64,000 nucleotides of DNA from Zizania palustris (lineage: Eukaryota > Streptophyta > Magnoliopsida > Poales > Poaceae): NCBI GenBank assembly GCA_019279435.1, contig JAAALK010000284.1:15505294-15569293 (forward strand), read 5' to 3'. Below the pieces are notes generated by a model. It saw only the letters and a program-made list of their open reading frames with translations. It was not told the origin of the DNA and made no database searches. Below, one piece after another: positions 21,200 to 32,431 of the stretch. The translations under genes and the position numbers were made by a program. Within the stretch, counting starts at the first letter, position 1. Each line of letters starts with the position of its first letter.

Positions 21200-22484
21200 A
21201 TGAGTGCATTGTCAACACTCCTCTTTTCTTGGCTCTTCAGCACCTGTGAACAATGTGGAAACACGAAAACAAAACACAAGAAAACAAAGAAGAAGAAAAA
21301 TAAGGTAAAAGTTTAACCCTAATGACCAAAAGCCAAACAAAAGCAAGAAACGGTCATTATGGTTACCCAAAACGTAAAAGCTCAAAATGAGTGTGAGTTC
21401 AGAACAACAAGGATATTAACAGAGTAAGAACTCCCCCTTAAACTCTGATCCCAAATTTTCTCCCCCTTGTTGACAAGTGGACTCATCAAGCACTCAAAAG
21501 AGACACATACTCCCCCTCAAAATATGCAGTGAATTCAACTGGAGTGCAGAAGGAGTGTAGAAAACATGCTTCTCAGATATGATTGACTGCAATTACAACA
21601 TCTAACAGATACAGCAAAAGAGATACTATCTAAGACACATGGCATGATCAGTGCAATAGATGATATCTAAAGAAAGTCAGTAGCACGCATTTTTCAGTTT
21701 TGGCAAACAAAGGCATCACCACATTTTCTAGTTAACAAGCAAGGTAAAGCATGAGATGCAGAAGCTAACTGATATCTACCAAGATAAGCAATCCAAAACA
21801 AACGTGCTTCAGCGAACTTGTTATCTTTTAAAAGTTCAGGCTTTTTCAATTTTCCTTTTTCATTTCTGCCAAGGGTTATTTGCATGTCAAACCTTATGCT
21901 AACCGACCAAGTCAAGCCTAGGCCAGAACTGGACCATCAGAAGCTTAAGACATTGATTTTGGCATACACTACACTGTCCTAGTTCATACCAAAGTGCTAT
22001 GGTAAGCAGTCCAGAACAATGCAATGCGACAAGGCAAACCCACTTGGATCTTTTCAACTCAAGCATAAAAAAGCATGGAATTTTCATTCATTTTTGATTT
22101 TTATAACTCATTTTCCATGTTAAAGCATAAAGATGTTCAAGTTGCATATCTGCATCTATGTGATGAACTAGTTACAAGGCATGTAACAGATAGCAAAAAC
22201 ACTCAGCCTACGCATGCTAGTTACCAGAAGCAATGGTGATCATTTTTCAGGTTTAAAGCATAAAAGCCATGCATATGACAGATATCAGATATATCAAGTG
22301 AACTGAACCAAAGCATGATCATTGACAAGTAATCAAAAGCATGTACCAGCTAGACTAAGTAAAGCAGTTCAATCATATAACAGAAGCAGGCTCAAAAGTG
22401 TGATATGTGAGTATGCAAGATATGAACACACACAGAAAGACTCAAGAAAAGAGTAAAGAAGAAGGAAAACTGACGCAAAATATC
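21200..22484 (-). other. Copia B 3' untranslated region, no gene
   Basis: 1.3 kb without a supported ORF between pol and the 3' LTR. It contains three extra polypurine-like tracts near its LTR end and AT-rich sequence elsewhere. From 21,829 it matches the 3' region of copia A, and it preserves the uninterrupted version of the site where G1 inserted in A (near 21,829). Confidence 0.75.
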
Positions 22485-24100
22485 CTAAAAAGGATACACA
22501 ACACCCAAATCCCCTCGTAAACGCTCAAAGGTAGACTGACCTAGGGGTTTGGTGAAAATGTCAGCCAACTGATGATGGGTATCAACATGAACAAGGTCAA
22601 TGATACCTTTCTCATATTGATCCCGCAGAAAGTGAAAGCGCACATCAATGTGTTTGGTTTTTGAATGAAGACATGGGTTTTTCCCTACACTAATGGCACT
22701 AGTGCTGTCGCAAAACAATGGAATCCTGGTAGGAAAGAACAACCCAAATCTCGCAGAGTGGAAATCATCCAAACCAACTGTGAGCAGCAGCTAGCAGCAG
22801 CTACATACTCAGCCTCTGTGGTCGAAAGAGCAACTCCAGATTGCTTTCGAGAAGACCAAGATACAAGGGAAGAACCAAGAAACTAGCAAGTACCGGAAGT
22901 CGACTTGCGATCCAACCGGCACCCACCAAAGTCGGCATCCGAAAAGCTAGATAAATCAAGAGATGATGATGCTGAATAGTAAAGACCGAGATCGGGCGCA
23001 TAAGTGAGATACCTGAAAATGCGCTTGACAGCCTGCCGGTGAGACGTGCGTGGTGAAGACTGAAAACGCGCGCAAAGTCCCACGGCGAACTGTATGTCCG
23101 GTCTTGTTGCCGTTAAGTACAACAGCGAACCAATCATCCCTCGAAACTCCCTTTCATTGACCTTGACGCCGCTCTCATCCTTGTCCAGACCCCCAGAGGT
23201 GCCCATCGAGGTCATCTGCGGCTTCAATTCACCACCAAAGTCAAATTTCTTTAACATATCGCGAGTGTACTTACCTTGGTGGATGAAAGTGTCGTCCTTG
23301 GTCTGCTTGATCTGGAGCCCTAAGAAGTACTTGAGCTCACCCATGAGGCTCATCTCAAACTCACTGTGCATCTGCTCAGAAAACTTGGACACAAGATCAT
23401 TAGTAGTTCCGCCAAAAATAATATCGTCCACGTAAATCTGAGCAACTAAAAAATCTGAAGCATCTCTGAGCAAGAAAAGAGTTTTGTCCACAGAACCCAT
23501 CACAAAGCCCTTCCCCAACAAAAATTGCTTTATAATCGGTCATACCAAGCCCTGGGGGCTTGCTTCAACCCGTATAAAGCTTTATGCAATTTAAAAACAT
23601 GTCGAGGAAATTTAGGGTTCTCAAAACCGGGGGGTTGCCTAACATAAACTTCCTCCTCTATGAACCCGTTCAGAAAAGCACTCTTAACGTCCATTTGAAA
23701 AAGCTTAAAACCCTTCGAAGCGGCAAAAGCTAAAAGAATGCGAATGGACTCAAGACGGCAACAGGGGCGAAGGTTTCTTCAAAGTCAATACCTTCCTTCT
23801 GGCAATAACCCTGGGCAACTAGTCGAGCTTTGTTGCACACCACAACCCCATCTTCACCTTGTTTGTTCTTGAATACCCACTTGGTGCCTATGGGGTTGCA
23901 TCCTGATGGCGACTCAACTAGTGTCCAAACCCGATTACGGACAAAATTCTCAAGCTCTTCTTGCATAGAATTAATCCAATTTGAATCAGAAAGAGCATGA
24001 GAAATGTCTCTGGGCTCAAAAGATGCAACAAACGTAGATTCAGCGAACACAGCAAGAGAGGCAGAAGAACGCAAAGTTCTCTCAGTCAAATCACCAATGA
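22485..24100 (-). pseudogene. Copia B RT and RNase H (frameshifted)
   Basis: RT and RNase H of copia pol. The N-terminal frame (24,089-23,730) has TKWVFKNKQGEDG and DFEETFAPVA. A 1-bp loss near 23,758 shifts the frame; copia A has one more base at the matching point. A further shift near 23,530 precedes the block 23,521-22,883 with the active-site box IYVDDIIFGG, KYFLGLQIKQTKDDTF and the RNase H start SDADFGGCRLDRKSTSGT. After another break near 22,870 the end (22,772-22,485) reads CDSTSAISVGKNPCL, SKTKHIDVRFHFL and ADIFTKPLGQSTF. The catalytic residues I can see are present, but the reading frame is broken at least three times. Confidence 0.9.
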
Positions 24101-24547
24101 TGAGCTCTGAGGGATGGTCACGCTGAACTGCTCGGTTCCCTGGTGATCTGAAGTCACCTCACCGGAGTCAGCAGCAGACACCTCTGGACTCGACTGAGGG
24201 GGCTCGATCGAAGTGGAAGAAGTGATCAGTGGTCCGCCCTCATCATCAGTCGAAGTCTCAGAAGGTGTGGACTCTGCGAGGGATGCAGAAGGCCCACCCT
24301 CATCAGTAGCTGGAGTATCCTCATCTTCCTCGAAGATGGACTCTCCGAGCTCATCATCACCAGAAAGCTCAAAAGAAGGAGTCAATGAAGGCAAGGACTC
24401 ATCAAATGAAACCTCACAAGTCTCGACAAGCAACTGGGATTCGAGGTTCCAAACACGAAAACCTCGAGAATGCAAAGCGTAGCCAAGAAAAACACCATCC
24501 CAGCAACGAGACTCAAACTTGTCCAAGTGCCCTCCCTTCTTGAGCAC
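24086..24547 (-). pseudogene. Copia B integrase-RT linker
   Basis: Acidic Ser/Pro/Glu/Asp-rich linker (ESIFEEDEDTPATDEGGP) following the copia integrase C-terminal motif (KFESRCWDGVFLGYAL). A 1-bp insertion near 24,565 relative to copia A separates it from the integrase frame, and a 1-bp deletion near 24,137 separates it from RT. Confidence 0.8.
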
Positions 24548-25676
24548 AAAGCACTTGCAGCCAAAACGCTCGCAAGTGGCTCACCTTGGGCTGTCTGCCA
24601 AACCGTAATTCATATGATGTCTTACAAAGGTAAGCTCTAAGAAAAATGCGGTTGGCCAGATAGCAAGCCGTGTTCATGGCTTCAGCCCAAAAGCGCCTAG
24701 GAGTCCTGTGCTCATCGAGCATCGTCCTGGCCATCTCGACTAGTGTGCGGTTCTTTCGTTCCACAACGCCGTTCTGTGGGGGAGTGTAAGGAGAAGAAAA
24801 CTGGTGGTCCAGACCCTGATCACTACAGAAGCTGACGAACTGAGAGTTCTTGAACTCAGAGCCATTGTCGGAGCGAATTGCTCGCATCCGACCATTGTTC
24901 TCATTCTTCAGCTTCAAAATCAGGTCATGAACAAACTGAAACGTTTCATCCTTAGACTCCAAAAAGAAAACCCACGAAAATCGAGAAAAGTCGTCAACAA
25001 TCACAAGTGCATACCACTTCCCACCGACTGAGCGTACCCGAGCTAGACCTACAGTGTCCAAATGTAAAAGCTCGCCCGGATACGAAGTCATCACCTGAGT
25101 CACAGGTGAGTGAGAAGCGGCAACCATTTTCCCATGACGACAGGGATGACAAACTAGATCCTTCTCCATCTTAAGCTTGGGCAATCCTCGGATGAGGTCC
25201 ATAGAGCTTAACCTGACTAGCAGATCAAAGCTCAAGTGACCTAACCTCCTATGCCACTTCCAGAGCTCAGAAGAAGATCCAGCAATCAAACAGCGAGAAG
25301 GGCCAAAAGAACTAGAGAAGTCAATTCGAAAAACTTTACCGAAAGGTAAAATCTGGCAAATCAAAGACCCTCTAGAATCAACCACAGAAGAATTGCCCTT
25401 CTTAAAACGCACTTCCAAACCATCATCAAGAAGTTGCGACACAGAAATCAAGTTGAAGTTCAAATTTTTAACCAAATCAACATTCTTTAAAGAGAAATGA
25501 TCTGAAATGCGAATTGAGCCTATGCCACTTACTTTCCCTTGACCGCTGTTCCCGAACGTGATGTATTCTTTGGAGCTCGGGGGAGTGAGACTGGAGAACC
25601 ATCTGCGATGTCCCGTCATGTGGCGAGAGCATCCTGAGTCCATGATCCAAACATCCTCCAGTCCCCGGTCCTGCAC
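24513..25676 (-). pseudogene. Copia B protease and integrase (long open block)
   Basis: 387-codon open frame. Protease begins VWIMDSGCSRHMTGHRRW (catalytic Asp in DSG). Integrase shows the HHCC zinc-binding part (WHRRLGHLSFDLL and LVCHPCRHGK), then the core LLHLDTVGLARVRS, a second Asp in SDNGSEFKNSQF and Glu in PQNGVVERKNRTLVEMAR. All three core acidic residues are visible. It is therefore the best preserved enzymatic segment of the element. It loses frame at its C-terminal end near 24,565. The preceding gag part is out of frame through several upstream lesions, so the usual polyprotein fusion is not possible here. Confidence 0.9.
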
Positions 25677-25678
25677 AA

Positions 25679-27390
25679 TCAGTGGCTGTAAGTGGGAGCA
25701 AATGGTCCGGCACCAGGTTTAGCAAAAGAGCTAAACCAGTGTCGAGCCATCTGCTCAAAAGATGGAAAGCGAAAACCATCAAAAGAGTTTGGACCAAAAC
25801 GCGGCTCAAAACGCGGTACTCGGTTTTGCCTACCCCTGCGGCCACGAGGTCCAGAACCGTAGCCAACACGGTCTGGAACTCTGCCGGAACGAACACCACC
25901 AACTGGAGTACGGGCAAGAAAGTCGTCTCCTCTACCACCACCTACACGACGCGGCCTGGCCTCCAGCCTCTCCCCGCGTCGAGGAACACGCAGTCTACCA
26001 CCCTGCTGGTAGAACTGCTCCTGATCACTACGAGCCCTCTCTGCTCTCTCAACCCGCTTCCTCCTGAAGCAGAACTCCGCAAGATGCCCGTCTCTTTGAT
26101 AGTACTCACAATGATAGGTGGGCTTCTTGGGATGTGGTTGAGGCTTGGAATGTTTGGGCTTAGTGGTGTTTGGTGTTGTCTTCCTGGGTTGAGAGGGTCC
26201 AGGAAGAGAGTCAAGAGAAGTGTGGAGATTTTTGGGCTTTGGAACCCAGATAGGTTTCTTGGGTGGAGCTTTAGGTGGTTCATGGATCACTCCATTCTTG
26301 GGCTGACAAGCCTGGGAAGACCTCAGTGGAGTGAGTCTTGGGATACCTCTGCTCTGGAGTCATTTTACTCCACTCCACTGCCCGGCTGATGGCACTCTCA
26401 AAGTCAGCCTTGGTGTAGGTGTAACCTACCCCAAACCCATCCTGCCTCTGAACTGTTGGATCATCATGCCAAGCTGTGGCTCTCTGGCACTGATCCAACT
26501 CAGGATAGAACGGAGGTAAAAGTTCTCATTCTGAGAATCTGCTAGCTCCTCTCTCAAGGAAGCTAGAACCTCCACCTGAGACAAGCAGGTCTCACACTCA
26601 CTCTCTACTTGGACAGACTTCCCAGCTTTTAGCTTGATCAACTCCATTCTAAGAGACAGACAGTTCTCACAGACAGTGGGTGGACTGACAGTGTCTCAAG
26701 CTCTAGCCTAGTCTGGGCAGCTCAGCTCTCAACCTCTCTAAATCACCCAATGCTCATCGCCCTTGGATTTCAGCTCAGCTAAGGCAGCTAGATGAGATGG
26801 GCAATCAACACAGGGTGCGACGACAGTGGCTTGAGCATCTTTCAGCTCCAGCTGAGCGCTTTCAAGCTCAGTGGCCAAAGCGTCCCTCTCATCAACCCTT
26901 TCTGTGTACCTGGACTTCAGATTCGACAGGTCACACAGAAGCACCTCACACTTCGGGCACTCACTGCTATCACCCAAGCAAGGGGAAGAAGATAGACTCT
27001 CAATTCTGCCGTTGGCCACGGCAAGCTCACTCTCTAACTCATCTATCCTCTTTTTAGCCCCCCTAAGTAGTTTTTCCCGATATCTCAACTCCTGACGATT
27101 GCTCTCAAGTAAATCAACTATTTCGCGCTCGTATGATGATACCTTGTTGTCGTCGTCGGAGTCGTCGGAGTAGCTCTTTTCTTCTCTATCCCCAAGAGCC
27201 ATTGAACAGAAGCTATTGCGGGATCTTCGGCGCTGGAGTGAGTGGCTCTTAGGCTTGTCCCCGAAAGCCATGAAGCAGAGGCCCGCTGGATCGTCCTTGT
27301 CCTTCCCCTTCCTGATGGCGATCTCCTCATCGCTTGAGCTCGATGAAGAGGAAGAAGACGTGGACCGCTTGGAGTAGCTTTTCTCCATCT
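25679..27390 (-). pseudogene. Copia B extended gag: Ser-rich, coiled-coil and second knuckle region
   Basis: Region absent from copia A. The first frame (27,388-26,738) has a Ser run, the acidic DDSDDD stretch and then a coiled coil (ERDALATELESAQLELKDAQ) with paired Cys (CPKCEVLLC, CVDCPSH). A second coiled-coil frame follows at 26,647-26,426. The last part (26,290-25,679) is Pro/Lys-rich, then HCEYYQRDGHLAEFC, a CCHC-like knuckle whose second Cys reads Tyr (codon at 26,099-26,101), then an Arg/Gly-rich segment and FRFPSFEQMARHWFSS. Extended gag of this sort is a known Sirevirus feature. Frames change near 26,730, 26,430 and 26,290. Confidence 0.75.
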
Positions 27391-28427
27391 CGGCGTAGAA
27401 GGCCTTGTCGCGCTTCTTGTTCTCTCGCCGGTAGTCCTTCAGGGCCTTCTTGAAGAACCGAGTCCTCGGCTTGCCCTTGTTGAAGGAGGAGCTGTCGTGC
27501 TTGCCGGAGTCGTGGAAGCTGCCACCGGTGCCCTTCTTATATCCATTGCGCTTGGGTCAGTCGGCGATGAAGTGTCCCTGGATCACCACACTCAAAGCAT
27601 CCGGATTTTGTGCCGTGTCTTTTGAACATTCTCTTGTCATAGACACGACGCACCCGTTGTTAAAGAGACACAATCATCATCTCCCAAAGACTCAAGCTGG
27701 TCCTCAGTGATAGACATCAAGGAGAAACCAGCACAGCTCACAGAAGAGGGATCAACAGAAGGTGTAGCAAGGGCCAGGGATTTTGATCCAGAACCAGTGA
27801 GATTGATCTCAACTGGATATCTACCTCAGTGGCCTTCAGCTTGCTAAATAACTCAGAAATGGTCAAGGTATCGTAAGAAGTGCTCTCAACGATAGAGGAT
27901 ACCTTGATCTCCCAGATCTTTGGGTCCAAGGTATGGAGAACCTTGAGCGCCTGCTCGTGATCTGAGACTAACTGAGCACCCTCAGCCTTGTTGTCCCGAA
28001 GCTTGTTTATGATCGACTGAAAACGACCAAACAAAGCCTCAACAGATTCACCCGGCTTCTGTGTGAAATTCTCATATTCACGCCGGTAGGTCTGATAGAG
28101 CCGAGCCTTGACCTGTGTTGTTCCCTCATGGTGTGCCTTGAGGGTAGCCCAGATCTCTCTCGTAGTGGAGAGATGACTCACATGCTCAAATTCAGTGGGA
28201 CCTAAGCCAGAAAACAAAATGTTCACAGCCTTACTGTTTCTCAGATGCTGAGCAATGATACCAGCAGTACCTTGCTCAGTAACTGGCAGAATGACAAACG
28301 TGGTGTGAACGCAAATGTCCCATATGTCCGAACCCTGACTCATGAGATAGGCTCGCATGCGAGTCTTCCAATAGTTATAGCCATAGGCTTCCAAGGATGG
28401 GACCTTGCCAGGAGACGTCATAGTCAC
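27391..28427 (-). pseudogene. Copia B gag capsid and first zinc knuckle (broken)
   Basis: A capsid frame of 229 codons starts at 28,427 (MTSPGKVPSLEAYGYNYW) and contains IWATLKAHHEGTTQVKARL and SVEALFGRFQSIINKLRDNK, the UBN2 gag signature of plant copia elements. After a frame change near 27,800 the first nucleocapsid knuckle can be read as CFECGDPG. There a 1-bp insertion shifts the frame, and the codon for the last zinc ligand reads TGA (27,557-27,559) instead of the Cys codon seen in copia A. Genomic RNA packaging by this copy's own Gag would therefore fail. The start is supported by copia A, which has the same N-terminus. Confidence 0.88.
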
Positions 28428-28472
28428 TACTCGGGTTTAGAACCGGTTAAGGTATGGAAAAACCCTAACCAG

Positions 28473-28484
28473 GCTCTGATACCA
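28473..28484 (-). other. Copia B primer binding site (tRNA-iMet type)
   Basis: The minus strand reads TGGTATCAGAGC two bases inside the 5' LTR, identical to copia A. Confidence 0.96.
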
Positions 28485-28486
28485 CT

Positions 28487-30449
28487 TGTAGGACCGAAAG
28501 TAGCGACCAGAGGGGGGGTGAATGGGCGCCTTAAAAATTCTTTCGAATCAATGGCCTGTTCCCAAATACCCAACGCACCTCAAATGACTATCCAGCAGAA
28601 AATAAACAAAAGGCCTAAGTCTAAAGGTTTCTAACCTAGAAGTAAATGATTATAACTGAGACTTATTAAATAAGTGTAACTAGGCAGATGAACATGGTGT
28701 AACAGGCCTAAACTTCTCAATGAAATGATCTAAGTATGTGTAAGATGAAAAGAGAAGTTACTGTCCAAAATTTGTCTCCTGTTCGAAACTTGGCGAAGCC
28801 TCCTTCGCACGTCGAGGTCTGCTTCGGAGGTTGGTGACGGAGCCCTGCTTCGGAGGTCAGTTGCGAAGCATGTCGAAGATGCCGAAGGTGTTTGGTTCTA
28901 GTCTAGTTCGAAGTGGCAAGAAGCGAAGTATGCTTCGAAGCGAAGTATGACAAATGTCAGAGCCTGCTTCGAAGTGTGCACTTCGAAGACAAAACTTCGA
29001 ACACAGCTTCGGACCAAATGCTTCGAAGCAAAACCTTCGAACAGAAAGCTTCGAACACAACACGCACACACGGGCAACCTTCGAACAAAGAAGCGAAGTC
29101 TGTCACACGACAGAAAACCAAGTCCGAAGCCTAGACTCTACCTCCGAAAAGAGCAAGCTTCGAAAAGAGAAGCGAAGGGTGACACGCCACACAAAAGTCA
29201 GTGCGAGGCCTAGCAGAACTATAAGCTTCGAACCCAACTTCGAAATCTATCGAGGTATGGACTTCGAACAGCTAGAGCCGAAGCCCCTTCGCACTGTCGT
29301 TCGAAGTATGCGATGTTGTTCTTTCTGAAAAATACTTCGAAGCTTAGCCACACAGAACGCACACCGAAGATCGAAGATCGAGCGAAGCCTTCGAAGATAT
29401 TAGATCGAAGCCTGCCTCACGGAGCTGAGGGGCTTCAAACAGAAAAGGTTGGCTTCGCCAGAAACAGTCAGAAAAGGTACTCAGAGCTGACACCCTCGAT
29501 CAAAAAGCTACGCAATAGAAGGAGAAAAGTTGGCACAGAACACTGTACCTACAGGGAAGTAGTACTACTTGCAACAGCAAGAACTAGTACTCTGTTCGTG
29601 AAGAACAGAAGCAAAGAGAAGCTTCTGCTCACGAAATAAATTCAGGCTGCCTGTAACCGAAGCATTAACTCCCCAAACCAAACAATGTGTACCGAAAGAA
29701 ATCAACAGAGACCAAGGCTTTAATGCATCCAAAAGATTAGAACAAATCCAAGGCAAAAATGGAGCAAGTAAGAACCTGGCGGCGCACACAGGAGAGAGAA
29801 CGTGAGAGACAAAATGACCCAATAGAGTGGATTTGATTTCAGCCAAAAGGGTAGTCCAAACCCTAGGGATTGGGGTCCTATTATAGGCTCCCAACACTAG
29901 GAATATTCTACCAGCCTCTTAGGGTTTTACAGACGCAATAATAAATGAAAAGACTTTACTGCCCTTAGGAATTTTTACAGACACGACTGACTGACTGTGG
30001 GCCTAGAGTTACAGATGACTTATCCGGAAGCTCAGCTTTCGTAGAGACTACGGCTTCTCTTCTGGACAGTCGGATACAGAATCAACGGTTGTCAGTTTTA
30101 CGCCGAAACTGACAAAGCCTCCACCGGCTTTGCACCAGGTACCCGGATTGGGCCGGCCCGACTCCGCAGCTCTCTCTGCCCGGCAATCGCTCACCGCCCG
30201 TGTACCTGAGTCAGTCCTGGTCAACAGCCCAGTGGGTCTTCTACTGCTTCTGGCCCATGCACCCGGATTGGGCCAGCCCGACTTCGCAGCCTCCTCTGCC
30301 CGACAGTCGCTCGCTGCCCGTGTACCTAAGTCACACGCGGCCCATGAAACAGCAGATCTCCTTTCTTCTTCAGTCCTCTTTGACTATCGTTGACAATGAC
30401 TCATCACTTCTGGAGCCATGAGGCCCACGCTATTCAGCATGGCTCCTCA
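28487..30449 (-). repeat. Copia B 5' LTR (1,963 bp)
   Basis: Partner of 19,224-21,187. One base is missing from the TATA box (CTATAATA at 29,879-29,886, against CTATAAATA in the 3' LTR). The embedded open frames with TTCGAA repeats are not genes. This LTR supplies the promoter for the element's RNA. Confidence 0.96.
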
Positions 30450-31050
30450 ACTGTTAACTTGATACCTTATGTCACCTTCTATAAGATTGCAAAAATACCT
30501 AAGGACCACATCAGCACTAATATGGTATTAAGGGACTTCGGCGACAACTCGTCACACACGATGGGAGTGTTGAATGCAGAACTGACGGTTGGGAGCAAGA
30601 CGATGTCGACTACCTTTTTCGTTATAGAAGGAAAAGGATCTTACAACCTATTGTTGGGGCATGATTGGATACATGCAAATTGCTGCATCCCCTCGACAAT
30701 GCTCTAGAGCCTAGTATAGTGGGTCGGCGATCAGGTGAAATCGTCCCTGTCGATAAATTAGTTAACATAGCTGCAACCGATTTATTAGTATGGGAAGCAG
30801 GAGCCATCTGTTTGTCAAGAAAGGCTTAGGATGGCAACTTTTGAAGTATCAGATGATGGTATTAACCCGATCAACGAGAAGCTGCCTAAGCTCATCTTGT
30901 AAAGACGACACCAAAAAATGAGGGTGGACTCGGTCAAGACTTTGTCGCAACTGATGAATTACGAGAATGCAAATGATGGACCTAACGACAAACCGAGCCT
31001 AACCTTTGTAAGTACTCAGATCCCCGATGAGATAAATGGATTGAAGCTAC
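30450..31050 (+). pseudogene. G2 protease remainder and early pol
   Basis: Resumes in frame immediately after copia B: NLIPYVTFYKIAKIPKD, TNMVLRDFGDNSSHTMGVL and YNLLLGHDWIHANCC, the second half of a plant Ty3/gypsy aspartic protease. A TAG at about 30,703 stops it. Downstream codons (MATFEVSDDGINPINEKLP) look like the linker before RT but contain several stops. RT itself is not reached before the assembly gap. The 31,050-31,375 stretch has no recognisable motif. Confidence 0.8.
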
Positions 31051-31375
31051 TACGTCGAAGATAAGGGAAGAGACCGAATAGGAAGTACTTAAGGAAATAT
31101 TGAGCGATCGTTCGGATGAAGCATAAAGATCTAAACACATAAGCAGTAAATACCGATGGTATTGCCTTTAGACGATTGATGGGGAAGCATCACCCTTAGA
31201 CACAAAACAAAAACAGCTCAGTTCAAGACAAAGGAGACAATATATATTACAAAAGGGACAAAAGTTTTGTTACAAGACCAAGTGTTACACAAGATCAAAG
31301 GAGTGCCTCGGCGAATGACTTCAATCGCCCGTAGTCGAATAGCGTTCAACCCTGAAGAACGACCTGGCTTCGGCG

Positions 31376-32375
31376 NNNNNNNNNNNNNNNNNNNNNNNNN
31401 NNNNNNNNNNNNNNNNNNNNNNNNNNNNNNNNNNNNNNNNNNNNNNNNNNNNNNNNNNNNNNNNNNNNNNNNNNNNNNNNNNNNNNNNNNNNNNNNNNNN
31501 NNNNNNNNNNNNNNNNNNNNNNNNNNNNNNNNNNNNNNNNNNNNNNNNNNNNNNNNNNNNNNNNNNNNNNNNNNNNNNNNNNNNNNNNNNNNNNNNNNNN
31601 NNNNNNNNNNNNNNNNNNNNNNNNNNNNNNNNNNNNNNNNNNNNNNNNNNNNNNNNNNNNNNNNNNNNNNNNNNNNNNNNNNNNNNNNNNNNNNNNNNNN
31701 NNNNNNNNNNNNNNNNNNNNNNNNNNNNNNNNNNNNNNNNNNNNNNNNNNNNNNNNNNNNNNNNNNNNNNNNNNNNNNNNNNNNNNNNNNNNNNNNNNNN
31801 NNNNNNNNNNNNNNNNNNNNNNNNNNNNNNNNNNNNNNNNNNNNNNNNNNNNNNNNNNNNNNNNNNNNNNNNNNNNNNNNNNNNNNNNNNNNNNNNNNNN
31901 NNNNNNNNNNNNNNNNNNNNNNNNNNNNNNNNNNNNNNNNNNNNNNNNNNNNNNNNNNNNNNNNNNNNNNNNNNNNNNNNNNNNNNNNNNNNNNNNNNNN
32001 NNNNNNNNNNNNNNNNNNNNNNNNNNNNNNNNNNNNNNNNNNNNNNNNNNNNNNNNNNNNNNNNNNNNNNNNNNNNNNNNNNNNNNNNNNNNNNNNNNNN
32101 NNNNNNNNNNNNNNNNNNNNNNNNNNNNNNNNNNNNNNNNNNNNNNNNNNNNNNNNNNNNNNNNNNNNNNNNNNNNNNNNNNNNNNNNNNNNNNNNNNNN
32201 NNNNNNNNNNNNNNNNNNNNNNNNNNNNNNNNNNNNNNNNNNNNNNNNNNNNNNNNNNNNNNNNNNNNNNNNNNNNNNNNNNNNNNNNNNNNNNNNNNNN
32301 NNNNNNNNNNNNNNNNNNNNNNNNNNNNNNNNNNNNNNNNNNNNNNNNNNNNNNNNNNNNNNNNNNNNNNNNNNN
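31376..32375. other. Assembly gap of exactly 1,000 N
   Basis: Continuous N run. The round length implies a scaffold gap of unknown true size. Open frames crossing it are artefacts. Retroelement sequence lies to the left and unrelated AT-rich sequence to the right. Confidence 1.
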
Positions 32376-32431
32376 CCAGCGTCCTCGGCCATGTACTACT
32401 AGTATCAAATTCCGGTAAACTCATCGCCGGC

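Larger units (their letters stand above)
19224..30449 (-). mobile_element. Complete Sirevirus-like Ty1/copia retrotransposon, copy B (11,226 bp)
   Basis: Flanked by the perfect 5-bp target duplication ACTGT (19,219-19,223 and 30,450-30,454). LTRs of 1,964 and 1,963 bp differ, by my reading, at about a dozen substitutions, mostly transitions, plus a few 1-bp indels. Primer site, gag, protease, integrase, RT, RNase H and polypurine tract are all in the expected order on the minus strand. The long LTRs, the extended gag with coiled coil and a second knuckle, and repeated polypurine tracts beside the 3' LTR fit the Sirevirus (Maximus/SIRE) lineage. Despite its youth, gag and pol contain several frameshifts and stops. 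Confidence 0.95.
16236..31375 (+). mobile_element. Decayed plus-strand Ty3/gypsy element G2, interrupted by copia B
   Basis: Host element of the nest. Recognisable parts on the plus strand are gag (16,240-17,120), a CCHH-type nucleocapsid (18,080-18,330), a linker and protease start (18,880-19,223), and the protease remainder plus early pol (30,450-31,050). The two halves of the protease join exactly at the ACTGT duplication of copia B. The right end is lost in the assembly gap and the left end is covered by copia A. Many stops and frameshifts are present. Lineage within Ty3/gypsy is not determined because RT is missing. Confidence 0.8.

Noticed and set aside
31218..32424. Open frames of about 350-400 codons across 31,218-32,424
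   Set aside because: They are created by the run of N.
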